The position numbers were made by a program, and so were the translations under genes. Under the pieces are notes generated by a model. It saw only the letters and a program-made list of their open reading frames with translations. It did no database searches and was not told where the DNA came from. 64,000 bases of DNA from Paludibacter sp. Its GTDB lineage: Bacteria; Bacteroidota; Bacteroidia; Bacteroidales; Paludibacteraceae. Where the stretch lies: the NCBI RefSeq assembly GCF_009712605.1, contig NZ_WASO01000004.1, positions 1 to 64,000 of the forward strand. Reading direction: 5' to 3'. This document shows positions 36,806 to 46,736 of this stretch, piece by piece; position 1 is the first letter of the stretch; each line of letters opens with the position of its first letter.

Positions 36806-38844
36806 TTAAAAACGACCGTTTTTACTCTGCCATTTGACAGGTAAACTCTAATTGTTTCACAGTTTGGATCTGCTTCTACCCGCGTCACCTGATTCAATTG
36901 TTGAGTAGTCCACTTTTCATTCGCATTTTTCCATAGCATCAGCGTGACGTAAACTTTTTTGGTGCCGTTGGCCGGATCAAAATGATCAAAAGCATCTATC
37001 ACGGCACTTTCGTTTGCTACCGGATTCAAGCCTTTCGTTCTCACCACTTCGGTGCCCTGCCACCCTTTGACAGGAATCATTGCCAACTGGTATTTCCCGT
37101 TGTTGACAACATGAAACTCTTTCCCCTGAACTTTACGGAGCTCATCTTTTACGGGAGCTCCAATTTGTGGCAACGAATAGTGCCCCAAACGAATATCGGC
37201 TTTTTCTGTTCCTGAGACAACATCCACGCGAAGAATTCCATCAGGCAGTGTAATATCAGCCAACCGAAACGCAAGATTTTTATTGAACTCCATTTCCACA
37301 TTCCGATAATAGATCCCATTTTCATAGCGATTAAACTTATAGAGATGGAATGGCTCCCATCGGTTTGTCGAAGCTGTTTTTACAACATAATTCATGGCAA
37401 CTTCACCATTTTTGCCGTCGGCTTGCCAGGGGAAAGCGCTATTATAAGCCAAGCGATTGTAGGATTCCTCTCCACGAAATGGTTCCGAAACTTTGTCAAT
37501 CTTAGCATCACACCACGCTCTTAATTCGGCTGCCCCGATATTGGGATAGTCGGTAATCAGGATATGCGGACCTTTCTCAAATTTATTGACCACGGTTCCT
37601 TTCGCCAGTTCTCCGGTCGCCCAGGGGCCTTCGTTTTCTTTAGCGCTCCAGTATGGATTACTTTCGGGCAAAAGCAGTCCGAGAAAAGCCTTGGCACACC
37701 AATAAACGCTTCCCCGGCAGCTGTACGACTGCACGGCGGCATCGAAAGGCCCGTAAAACCCTAAAGTCGGTACATTATCTTTCAAAAAATCAGGATTCTG
37801 AAGAAACTGAAGTAAAGCTCCCGATGCAATGCGTCGCATCCAACCATAATTTGTAGAAGGATCGTTTTCAAAGCCCATAAAAGGGAACGGCGCCGTCGCT
37901 CCGAAACGATAGGTAATACTGCGCCCCCACATAATCATATCGCCATTACGACCAAACATGTAGGGATAGTTTGACTTCATTGGCTTGAAATTTTCGGCAA
38001 ATTTGGCTGCGTACTCCGGATAATTTTTTTTGCCAAAATATTCCGACCAAAACATTCCGTACATCTGAAATGCCCACATGCTGTAGTAATCATACGCCGG
38101 ACGGTCGTTATACCACCCATCGCCATCGTAATGAGCAAGCGCTTTTTGGACATACTCGTTGAGCAAAGGCTCATTTACTTTATAACCCTGATCCTTGAAA
38201 AAACTCAGAATGAAAATGTTGAAAAACTTCCAGTTTTGAGGAATGGTAGGACCGTCTCCATAACTCACCATTGTGGCTTCAAGCGCATCCTTTTGTTGTT
38301 GTGTCAAGGGATTCCACAAAATTTCGGGAATGGCAAACAAAGAGACAGATAAACCTCCGAATTCCACCAAATTCTGATGAGGCCCCATTTCCAGAGAACG
38401 GGGTTTTATATAGGTTGGGCTGGCAGGATCAAGTAGTTTAAGAATCTGATGACGATAATAGTCGGCCACCCTGATACCGTTAATCTCCAGCTGCGGATTC
38501 TCTTTCAACAAGGGAGCAGCCATAAACAAGGTTCGGCACAACCCTTCCAGCTTCGCCGTCGGAATTTGTCCATCATTGCGGGGATAGCTCTTACCTTCCT
38601 GCTTGGGAAAATACATCGGATCGTCCAGCGTTTTCACATAACTGAAAGCACCCTTCAACAAATATAGAGCAGCCTCTTTCCAGTGTTCTCGGGTCATTCC
38701 CGAATAAGGACTTTTCTTTAAATCTGGATTTTCGACCTTAAACACATTGGAATTCGCCGTTTGCCCTTGCGCAAACGTTGACATACAAATAAAAACTGAC
38801 AACAAACCGGACAGAACAAACTTAAAATACAGATTGAATCTCAT
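36802..38844 (-). CDS. Secreted DUF2264 family protein
   Basis: A 680-residue exported protein. Signal peptide (residues about 1-26, ending STFAQ). The body matches DUF2264 (PF10022-like), an (alpha/alpha)-barrel-like fold: PYSGMTREHWKEAALYLLKGAFSYV, NDGQIPTAKLEGLCRTLFMAAPLL, ISLVEFGGLSVSLF-like segment, WWYNDRPAYDYYSMWAFQMYG-type repeat. DUF2264 proteins occur in glycan loci and some have been linked to beta-glucuronidase-like (GH154) activity; I am not certain this applies here. Start at 38844 is supported by a -7 box at 38874-38881 that lies inside the longer version. It is adjacent to the HTCS gene, so it probably belongs to locus 1. Confidence 0.78.
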   Translation of the reverse strand: MRFNLYFKFVLSGLLSVFICMSTFAQGQTANSNVFKVENPDLKKSPYSGMTREHWKEAALYLLKGAFSYVKTLDDPMYFPKQEGKSYPRNDGQIPTAKLEGLCRTLFMAAPLLKENPQLEINGIRVADYYRHQILKLLDPASPTYIKPRSLEMGPHQNLVEFGGLSVSLFAIPEILWNPLTQQQKDALEATMVSYGDGPTIPQNWKFFNIFILSFFKDQGYKVNEPLLNEYVQKALAHYDGDGWYNDRPAYDYYSMWAFQMYGMFWSEYFGKKNYPEYAAKFAENFKPMKSNYPYMFGRNGDMIMWGRSITYRFGATAPFPFMGFENDPSTNYGWMRRIASGALLQFLQNPDFLKDNVPTLGFYGPFDAAVQSYSCRGSVYWCAKAFLGLLLPESNPYWSAKENEGPWATGELAKGTVVNKFEKGPHILITDYPNIGAAELRAWCDAKIDKVSEPFRGEESYNRLAYNSAFPWQADGKNGEVAMNYVVKTASTNRWEPFHLYKFNRYENGIYYRNVEMEFNKNLAFRLADITLPDGILRVDVVSGTEKADIRLGHYSLPQIGAPVKDELRKVQGKEFHVVNNGKYQLAMIPVKGWQGTEVVRTKGLNPVANESAVIDAFDHFDPANGTKKVYVTLMLWKNANEKWTTQQLNQVTRVEADPNCETIRVYLSNGRVKTVVFN

Positions 38845-38873
38845 GACAAGTATTTTATATGATTTTTGATGCT

Positions 38874-38901
38874 CAAAGATATTCCGAAGCCTTGAAAACA
38901 A
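38874..38901 (-). promoter_or_regulatory. Predicted promoter of the DUF2264 gene
   Basis: On the minus strand TATCTTTG (38881-38874) with TTG (38901-38899) 17 bases upstream. It places transcription start near 38868, after the in-frame ATG at 38901, supporting the start at 38844. Confidence 0.5.
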
Positions 38902-38943
38902 AGGACAGAATCATTTCAATATTGGATACAATATGTTCAAACT

Positions 38944-41900
38944 CTACGCAGTCTGATGCGAATCTCTATACTCACGTGGAGTCATTTCAAATTCAGACTT
39001 GAAACAACTACTAAAATATTTGGGATTGTTAAATCCTAAGGCATAGGCAATTTCAGAAATAGGATCGTTGGTACTTACCAGCATTTCGCAGGCATGTTTC
39101 AATCTCACGTTACGAATAAATTCGCCGGGAGAGAGGTCGGTCAATGCTTTCAGTTTGCGGTGCAGGGTCGATTTGGAACTGTTCATTGTTTCGGCAAAGC
39201 GGTCGAAATCAAAATTAAAATCGGACATATGTTGTTCAACCACTAACACGGCCTTTTTCATAAACTCCTCATCCAAGGAACCGTAATGCATGGCAGAAAT
39301 ATTAACTTCTTTATTTTTCCGAAAATCCATGACGTTCTGCCTTCTACGATTAACCAGATTATTGACCCTGGCTGCCAGCACCTTCAAATCGAACGGTTTA
39401 GGCATATAAGCATCGGCTCCGGCATTGAAATAATCCACCTGATCGTCGGCAGAGCTTTTAGCCGTCAGCAGCAAAATATCGATATGGCTTGTTGCAAGAT
39501 CCGATTTAAGGGTTCGGCACAATGTCAGTCCGTCCATTTCCGGCATCATTACATCCGAAATAATCAGGTCGATAGAATATTCTTTGATAATATTCAACGC
39601 GTGCAACCCATTGGTAGCACTGTGCACTGTAAACCTGTCGCACAAATGATCGACAATAATCTGATTGAGTTCTTTGTTATCTTCCACCACCAGAATATTG
39701 TAGGAAGCGTGCTCTGGTTGTACCATCGTAGCCACTTCATTCACATCGACAGACTCTTCATAAGCCGGAGTCTGCGGCGAAACCTCGGTATCCTCCGTTG
39801 CAAATTCTTCCTGATCAAAAGCATCCTCCGACACCGGGATTTCAAAGGTAAAAGTAGTACCTACATGCAATTTACTCACCACATTGATTTCGCCTTTGTG
39901 AATTTGCAACAAATCGCGCACCAGCGAAAGGCCAATCCCGTTACTTTGACTTTGATCGGATGAGTTGCTGATATAGAAACGAGAGAAAATATGCGGTAAA
40001 TCTTTTTCGTGTATTCCTTCTCCGGTATCGCTTACCGCAAGCTGCAAAAAGGTCAATCCTTCTTGAGTGGGAAAATTCAGCTTCACAATAATGCTTCCTC
40101 CCGAAGGCGTAAATTTGAAAGCATTGGACAACAGATTATAAAGCACTTTATCCAGTTTATCGGGATCAAACCAGGCAATAAAATTATCGAACGGAGCCTC
40201 CACCGCAAACGAAATGTTCTTCTCTTTAATTAACGGCTGAAAGTTGGTATAGCACACTTCGCGGACAAACGACACAATATCGCCCTTCTTTACTTTCAGC
40301 TTCATATTGCCGGTATCGATCTTCCTGAAAGCCAGAATTTGCTTAATCAAACGACGTAAACGATTCACATTGTTTCGTATCAGCTCGATCTGATTTTTAT
40401 CCGATGCAGATTTAGACTGCAACTCGTCAGTGAGTAATGAAATAATGGTCAAAGGAGTCAGCAAATCGTGAGATATATTTGTAAAATAGCGCAATTTAGT
40501 CTGTGCCAATTCTTCCGACTTTTCCTTTTCGATGCGGGAGATCCGTAATTCGTTCCGAAGCCGTACCCTGTTAAATAAAAACCAGACTATACCTCCGGCA
40601 ATGATCAAATAGAAAAGATAGGCCCACCATGTCTGATAAAAAGGCGGCTTTTTAATAATTACCAGAGAAGTTATCTGATTTCCCCATTGCCCGTTTTCAT
40701 CGGTAGCCTTTACCTCGAACGTATACCGACCGGGAGCTAAATTGGCATAGTTGACAAAATGGCGATTATTTCCAATGTAAATCCAGTCTTTACTTACCCC
40801 AATCAAACGGTAGGCATATTGTATTTTATCTGCTGCTGTGAAGTTCAGTGCCGAAAATTCCAGGCTCACATCATCATCGGTATTTTTAAGAACCAATGCA
40901 TTGTCTTCTGCTTCATATTGTTTGTCATTTTCCGCTTCAAAAATGGATTGGTTCTTGACCTGAATATCTGTAATCACCACCTTAGGCTTCATTCGGTTAG
41001 TCGTTGATATCGCATTCGGAGCGAATGAGCACAATCCATTGTTACCGCCAAACAGCATGGTTCCATTAGATAGTTTTACTGCAGCATTTTGGCGAAAAGA
41101 AGTCACCATAACGCCATCACTTTGAGTGTAATATGTAGTAGTATGCGAAGCCGGATTAAACCGAATGATTTTTTTTATTGTTGAAATCCACAACGCACCG
41201 GCATTATCCTCTAAAATATCAAAAACAGCTTCTTCGGTGATACCATACTGTTTGCTGACATCATGCATGGAGTTGTTTCGTTCATCATAAAAATAGATGC
41301 TCCCCACACGGGTCCCGAGACTCACATTCCCATTGCGCTGACAACAGATGGTCTGAATTGAATTATTGGGCAAATTGCCTGCACTTATGTTAAACGAAAC
41401 TACCTTCACAATAGATCCTCTGCTATCTCGCTGAAACTTCACCACTCCTTGCTTATCGCTTCCTACCCAAATATTACGTTTATTATCTTCATTAATTGCT
41501 GTAATATTAGGAATCGCCCTTACCAGCTTTATCACATTATCTACCATCGACTTACAATACAAACCATTATCAGTCCCAATCCACACATTTCCGTACGAAT
41601 CTTCAAAAAGATTAGTAATTGTCGTTGATTTGACCGGCAATTTAATTGTTCCCGGAGCCAACGATTGTTGCTTGTCACTCAGAATATAAATCATCGGATT
41701 CCCCTCTTCGCATATCCATATCTGATGATGACGTTTTAGATGCTTTATCGTACTGATACTTTTGATAGTTTCAATCATCGGTATACGGGCTTTAGATATT
41801 TTGCCGGTCTGCGGATTCAACACATATAACCCGCAACGATTCAACGCCGTATACATATATCCGTCGGCTGTTTCACAAAGTCCAATCACAATAGGAATAG

Positions 41901-42984
41901 ATCCTGTTTCCACTTTAATATTGGTCAATGGATTGGTTTGTATCGACATGTTATTAAAGTTCAACGTAAAAATACCATCACCAATAGAACCCAGCCACAA
42001 ATTCCCCTTATTATCTTGTACAATCTCATGAAACAATTTGTAGTAGGGTTCAGGAAACAGATCATCGGAATGAACAATGTTGTATGTATTGTCGTCTTTT
42101 TTCTCCATCACAACCAAACCTGTGAAGGTAACCACCCACACGTATCCGAATTTTTTATCCCGAAGCAAACTATATGAAATATCAGGAAATGCTATTCTTT
42201 TTCCATTCTGAATTACAGAGATTTGTTTGAAAGGATTCCCCGGTAAACGTTTCAAATCCATAGAATACATTCCTTCTCCCCATGTACATATAAGAAAATG
42301 GTCGGGATAATCTTCTATCATATTGAATGGATCTCCCATTCCCGGAAAAGGAGGAAACTGTTCAAATTGAAGCTTCTCAGGATGAAAGAGAGAAATTCCT
42401 TGATTATTAATCATCGCCCAGATTCTGCCTTTCGAATCTTCATACATTTTCATAATGCTGTTACCTGCAATATGGTATCGGCCTTTTACATTTGCTCCGA
42501 ATCGAATACTGCTTCCATCGGGATAAATACGAATGAGACCATTGTTTCCGGTTCCCACCCACATGGATCCCTGTTTATCCTTGATAATGGAATTAACTTT
42601 ATCTCTTCCCACATATTGATTATTGAGAGGCTGAATCCGGTAATTTTTTTTGTCGATGATATTGACTCCGGCCAGCGTCCCAATCCATATTCGGTTATTA
42701 TCGTCTTCTGCAATTGTCTGAATACTGTTATTTGTAAATCGGTTAGGATTTGTAGAACTCGACCTGAATATTTTGATGCTGTAGCCATCAAAACGACATA
42801 ATCCATCCTTACTACCGAACCACATATAACCTTCTTTGTCATTATAAAGGCGATTGATAGAATTGGAAGGTAATTGGTCTATATAAGGAAAGTGCTGAAA
42901 ACTTAGACTGGTAGTACGACCATAAGAATAGGACGCAAAACACACGCAGAGAATGGTTAGGATCTTGGTTAAGTGGTATTTCAT
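38944..42984 (-). CDS. Hybrid two-component system regulator (HTCS) of locus 1
   Basis: A 1346-residue one-piece sensor-regulator that senses periplasmic oligosaccharide and activates adjacent susCD genes. Order: signal peptide, two-component propeller repeats (Reg_prop; LPSNSINRLYNDKEGYMWFGSKDGL and similar), Y_Y_Y domain (YAYRLIGVSKDWIYIG), a TM segment (about 786-805), HisKA with H839 (NISHDLLTPL), HATPase, receiver with phospho-acceptor D1144 (LIISDVMMPEMDG) and a C-terminal AraC-type HTH (about 1235-1346). Start at 42984 fits a signal peptide; an earlier ATG at 43116 does not. It is divergent from susC. The leader matches that of the second HTCS. Confidence 0.95.
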   Translation of the reverse strand: MKYHLTKILTILCVCFASYSYGRTTSLSFQHFPYIDQLPSNSINRLYNDKEGYMWFGSKDGLCRFDGYSIKIFRSSSTNPNRFTNNSIQTIAEDDNNRIWIGTLAGVNIIDKKNYRIQPLNNQYVGRDKVNSIIKDKQGSMWVGTGNNGLIRIYPDGSSIRFGANVKGRYHIAGNSIMKMYEDSKGRIWAMINNQGISLFHPEKLQFEQFPPFPGMGDPFNMIEDYPDHFLICTWGEGMYSMDLKRLPGNPFKQISVIQNGKRIAFPDISYSLLRDKKFGYVWVVTFTGLVVMEKKDDNTYNIVHSDDLFPEPYYKLFHEIVQDNKGNLWLGSIGDGIFTLNFNNMSIQTNPLTNIKVETGSIPIVIGLCETADGYMYTALNRCGLYVLNPQTGKISKARIPMIETIKSISTIKHLKRHHQIWICEEGNPMIYILSDKQQSLAPGTIKLPVKSTTITNLFEDSYGNVWIGTDNGLYCKSMVDNVIKLVRAIPNITAINEDNKRNIWVGSDKQGVVKFQRDSRGSIVKVVSFNISAGNLPNNSIQTICCQRNGNVSLGTRVGSIYFYDERNNSMHDVSKQYGITEEAVFDILEDNAGALWISTIKKIIRFNPASHTTTYYTQSDGVMVTSFRQNAAVKLSNGTMLFGGNNGLCSFAPNAISTTNRMKPKVVITDIQVKNQSIFEAENDKQYEAEDNALVLKNTDDDVSLEFSALNFTAADKIQYAYRLIGVSKDWIYIGNNRHFVNYANLAPGRYTFEVKATDENGQWGNQITSLVIIKKPPFYQTWWAYLFYLIIAGGIVWFLFNRVRLRNELRISRIEKEKSEELAQTKLRYFTNISHDLLTPLTIISLLTDELQSKSASDKNQIELIRNNVNRLRRLIKQILAFRKIDTGNMKLKVKKGDIVSFVREVCYTNFQPLIKEKNISFAVEAPFDNFIAWFDPDKLDKVLYNLLSNAFKFTPSGGSIIVKLNFPTQEGLTFLQLAVSDTGEGIHEKDLPHIFSRFYISNSSDQSQSNGIGLSLVRDLLQIHKGEINVVSKLHVGTTFTFEIPVSEDAFDQEEFATEDTEVSPQTPAYEESVDVNEVATMVQPEHASYNILVVEDNKELNQIIVDHLCDRFTVHSATNGLHALNIIKEYSIDLIISDVMMPEMDGLTLCRTLKSDLATSHIDILLLTAKSSADDQVDYFNAGADAYMPKPFDLKVLAARVNNLVNRRRQNVMDFRKNKEVNISAMHYGSLDEEFMKKAVLVVEQHMSDFNFDFDRFAETMNSSKSTLHRKLKALTDLSPGEFIRNVRLKHACEMLVSTNDPISEIAYALGFNNPKYFSSCFKSEFEMTPREYRDSHQTA

Positions 42985-43406
42985 GTGTTCAAATATATTT
43001 TTCATTAAGGGCACATGGAACTCCATGATAAATTGGTCATTCCCTTGTGTATCAATGCGAGTTAATTTTATCATGTTCGTTTCATCAGTACAAATTTGGA
43101 CATTCAATATTAACAAAGAATATGCACTCGCAGGTCTAAAATATGTTCACAAATGTAAGTGAAATAAACCAAAAATAGCATTCATTAAGAGTTGAATGCC
43201 TTTTTGACCTTTTTGAACGAATTATTGACCTGTGGAAATTTAGAGCTGTTTATATTTGCATTCCTGATTTTTGCAATTATTCACGCTTAAACCAATAAAC
43301 AATGAATTTCACAACAAGTTAATGTCTTTTATTTATCAATGAATGAATCACGAATGATTATCAGTCACTTTATCAAACACCAAACCTAATTTTTAAAAAC
43401 TAGACC
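42985..43406. other. Divergent regulatory region of locus 1
   Basis: 422 bases between the HTCS and SusC genes. The plus strand holds a -7 box at 43251-43258. On the minus strand a weak TACATTTG lies at 43150-43157. AT-rich; a target for the HTCS AraC domain is expected here but I cannot point to it. Confidence 0.55.
43251..43258 (+). promoter_or_regulatory. Possible -7 element of the susC-1 promoter
   Basis: TATATTTG matches TAnnTTTG. A TTG at 43225-43227 is 23 bases away, a little long. It predicts a leader of about 140 bases before the ATG at 43407. Confidence 0.45.
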
Positions 43407-46400
43407 ATGAATGTAAAAAGAAAATTCTTCTTCATTTTGGCTTTAATGACCTTTTGCTTACCGCCATTTAAAGCCATCGACAATGGTATTTCAGCTCAAA
43501 CCTCTCAACAAAAAGCCGGTGCTGTTACGGGAACAGTTAAGGATTCGAAAGGTGAACCCGTAATCGGAGCAAGCATTAGAGTAAAAGGGAGCTCAATAGG
43601 AACTATTACAGATGTGAATGGCAGTTTCACGCTTACTAACATTCATCCGAATGCTACATTAGTTGTGTCGTATATTGGTATGACCAGCCAGGACATCACA
43701 CTTGACAACAAAAAAACAATCAACGTCACATTACAGGAATCTGCTGTCGGCATGAATGAAGTCGTAGTAGTCGGTTATGGAACAATGCGAAAGAAAGACC
43801 TCACTGGTTCTGTTGTTCAAATCAACCCCAGCAAAATTGCCGACCAAAATCCGGGATCTGTTCAGGATATTCTTCGTGGAACTCCGGGTCTGCAAATTGG
43901 CTATGACGCATCGGCTAAGGGTAGTGATGCATCCATTCTGTTGCGTGGACAGAACTCATTAGGCACTAGCGCCAGCCCTCTTATCGTACTCGACGGTATG
44001 GCTTTTTATGGCGAGCTTTCTGAAATCAATCCTGATGACATTGCTCAGATCGACGTTCTGAAAGATGCTTCCTCAGCGGCCATTTATGGTGCCAAAGCGG
44101 CAGCAGGGGTTATCATCATTACCACAAAAAAAGGTAAAGTAGGCAAACCGGTTATTAATGTAAGTGTCAATCTTGCCGTCAATTCCAAGTCAGCTTATCG
44201 CGACTATTTTAACGCAAGCGATTATATGCGTTATCGCGAAGATTGGTATATGATGAACTATACTTATGGTAAAGGCGCCGACGGACTTTACGGTTATTAC
44301 CAAGCCGTTGATTCCAAGACTGGTCTGTTATCTTATCCTGCCGGTTATTTCAACAATCCAAGTAATCTTAGTACTACAGACCAGGCGACATGGGCCAGTG
44401 CTACGGGTAAGAGTGGTTTCGGACCTTCAACAGGCGAATCATATCTGAGTTTATATGCTCGTCGTTTGGAATTGAATAATGCCAAGCTTGTGTATGACAA
44501 CTTCCTCGCCGGAAACACTTATGACTGGAATGACGCAACGTTCCGCACAGGTTATAATCAGGATTACAATGCAAGCATTTCTGGAGCAAACGATCGCGTT
44601 AACTATTACATGTCGTTCGGTTACATGAACAATCAGGGAGCTGTACAAGGCAACGACTATCATGCTTTCCGTTCCAATCTTAAAGTGAATGCTAAAGTTA
44701 CCAACTGGCTTGAAATGGGAGCTAACGTTAACTTTCAGGATCGTTCCGACGGTGACATAGAAGTATCGCTTGGCAGCAATTATTGGGACAACAACATGCT
44801 CCGAAATTCACCGTATGCTTCAATGTACAACTCAACTGGTGGTTACCAGCAATATCCCATGACCGGTCAGGCAACCAATGGTGGCTACAATTATTATTTC
44901 GACCGTCAATATTATGAACTTGATAAGGGTTACACAGTATTGAATACCATCTTTAATGCCAAGGTAACACTGCCGTTGGGATTCACCTATCAGTTCAATA
45001 TCACTCCGCGTTACCAATGGTTTTACGACCGTTACTTTATGTCGGCAGAGCTTCCAAACTCTGCGGCTTCATCTCGTGGTGTTAACCGTGGAAATAACAA
45101 GAATTTCGATATGAACCTGAACAACACCCTTATTTGGGATCGGACATTCAATGACGTTCATCACTTCACCGTGACTGCAGTTCAGGAGGCTGAAGACCAC
45201 AAAACATGGAGCGATTACATATATGCCCGCAATCTTGCTCCGACCGATGTCCTCGGATACCACTACACAGCAAGTGCCAACAAACAGCAAAGTTCGTTTT
45301 CGACCTACGACAGCCACTACACCGCTGCATCTTATCTGGGACGCGCATTTTACAGTTATAACGATCGCTACATATTCACGGGAACTTTTCGCCGTGATGG
45401 CTATTCAGGCTTCGGTGTCAACAATCCGTGGGGTAACTTTGGATCAGTCGGACTTGGATGGACTTTTTCTAACGAGAAATTCCTGGAGTCAACTAACAAA
45501 TGGTTAGACATGGGTAAGTTGCGTCTTTCATGGGGTACTAATGGTAATCGTGAGTTTGGCGACGTATATAAAACCCTTGCTAACCTTACTTTAGGTAATC
45601 CAATGGTTTATTACAATAATGGAACCTCTACAGTGGTTAACTCTTTGAATATGGATCGTCTGGCAGCTCCCAATCTTGAATGGGAAAAGACCAACGCTTA
45701 TAACGCCGGTTTGGACTTCTCGATATTTGATCACCGTCTGACCGGTACATTCGACTATTACTTTAAGAAAACATCGGGTATGATTATGTCTCAGCGTCTG
45801 CCCAGTTTTACCGGATTCAGCTCTATTACTACCAACCTCGGTGAAGTCCAGAATCAAGGTTTTGAAATCTCTTTGACATCGAACAACATTCAAAAGAAAG
45901 ACTTCACATGGAGTACTTCTGCAGGTTTCTCACTGAACAAGAACCGCATCAATCACATCTACTATACCTATGATGCGAATGGTAAAGAGCTGGATGATAC
46001 CTCCAATGGTTGGTATATCGGCAAACCTATCGGTGAAATCTGGTATTATAAAACAGACGGCATCTGGCAAAACAATGCAGCCGATATTGCGGCGGCAGCT
46101 CTTGTTGGACAAAAACCCGGCGACGTTAAAGTCAAAAATCTCTATACCGCGGATGATAAAATCCTTGCAGACGGAACACATGTTCCTGTTTACAATGATA
46201 AAGACAAAGCTTATCTTGGTACAACAGCGCCTCCCATCTATTGGAATATACGTAACGACTTTACCCTTTGGAAAGATTTTACATTCTCATTTTCACTCTA
46301 TTCTTATATGGGTCACAAGAGCCTATCCAGCAACTGGCTGAATCAGGACAATGGTGGATCACAAGTTACTAATGCATGTAATGTTCCGGCAAAAGAATAT

Positions 46401-46694
46401 TGGACCCCTGACAATCCCACCAATAAGTATGCGCGTTTGAATGCCGTTGGTCCTAATACTGGTTTATCGGGTGGTGTAAGCAAGCTTTACAATCGCGACT
46501 TCGCCCGTCTTGATGAAATCTCTTTAGGTTACACCCTACCTCAAAAGTGGACTCATAAATATCAGATCGATAAGATTCGTGTAACTGCCAGTTGCCATAA
46601 TATATGCACTTTCTCAAGCTGGGAATATGGCGATCCTGAAACTGGTGGTCTGGCAACCCGTACTTTCAATGTTGGCCTAAACATCACTCTTTAA
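43407..46694 (+). CDS. SusC/RagA-type TonB-linked outer membrane protein, locus 1
   Basis: A 1095-residue glycan importer. Signal peptide (to about 31, ISAQ), CarboxypepD_reg-like domain (about 38-110, GAVTGTVKDSKGEPVIGASIRVKGSSIGTITD), the SusC TonB-box region MNEVVVVGYGTMRKKDLTGSV (about 115-135), plug (SVQDILRGTPGLQIG, DDIAQIDVLKDASSAAIYGAKAAAGVIIITTKKGK) and a barrel ending TFNVGLNITL. It pairs with the SusD gene 42 bases downstream. The glycan bound is not deducible from sequence. Confidence 0.96.
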   Translation: MNVKRKFFFILALMTFCLPPFKAIDNGISAQTSQQKAGAVTGTVKDSKGEPVIGASIRVKGSSIGTITDVNGSFTLTNIHPNATLVVSYIGMTSQDITLDNKKTINVTLQESAVGMNEVVVVGYGTMRKKDLTGSVVQINPSKIADQNPGSVQDILRGTPGLQIGYDASAKGSDASILLRGQNSLGTSASPLIVLDGMAFYGELSEINPDDIAQIDVLKDASSAAIYGAKAAAGVIIITTKKGKVGKPVINVSVNLAVNSKSAYRDYFNASDYMRYREDWYMMNYTYGKGADGLYGYYQAVDSKTGLLSYPAGYFNNPSNLSTTDQATWASATGKSGFGPSTGESYLSLYARRLELNNAKLVYDNFLAGNTYDWNDATFRTGYNQDYNASISGANDRVNYYMSFGYMNNQGAVQGNDYHAFRSNLKVNAKVTNWLEMGANVNFQDRSDGDIEVSLGSNYWDNNMLRNSPYASMYNSTGGYQQYPMTGQATNGGYNYYFDRQYYELDKGYTVLNTIFNAKVTLPLGFTYQFNITPRYQWFYDRYFMSAELPNSAASSRGVNRGNNKNFDMNLNNTLIWDRTFNDVHHFTVTAVQEAEDHKTWSDYIYARNLAPTDVLGYHYTASANKQQSSFSTYDSHYTAASYLGRAFYSYNDRYIFTGTFRRDGYSGFGVNNPWGNFGSVGLGWTFSNEKFLESTNKWLDMGKLRLSWGTNGNREFGDVYKTLANLTLGNPMVYYNNGTSTVVNSLNMDRLAAPNLEWEKTNAYNAGLDFSIFDHRLTGTFDYYFKKTSGMIMSQRLPSFTGFSSITTNLGEVQNQGFEISLTSNNIQKKDFTWSTSAGFSLNKNRINHIYYTYDANGKELDDTSNGWYIGKPIGEIWYYKTDGIWQNNAADIAAAALVGQKPGDVKVKNLYTADDKILADGTHVPVYNDKDKAYLGTTAPPIYWNIRNDFTLWKDFTFSFSLYSYMGHKSLSSNWLNQDNGGSQVTNACNVPAKEYWTPDNPTNKYARLNAVGPNTGLSGGVSKLYNRDFARLDEISLGYTLPQKWTHKYQIDKIRVTASCHNICTFSSWEYGDPETGGLATRTFNVGLNITL

Positions 46695-46736
46695 GTTCTG
46701 AAATTCAAAATAAAAAACAATATAAAGAAATTCAAA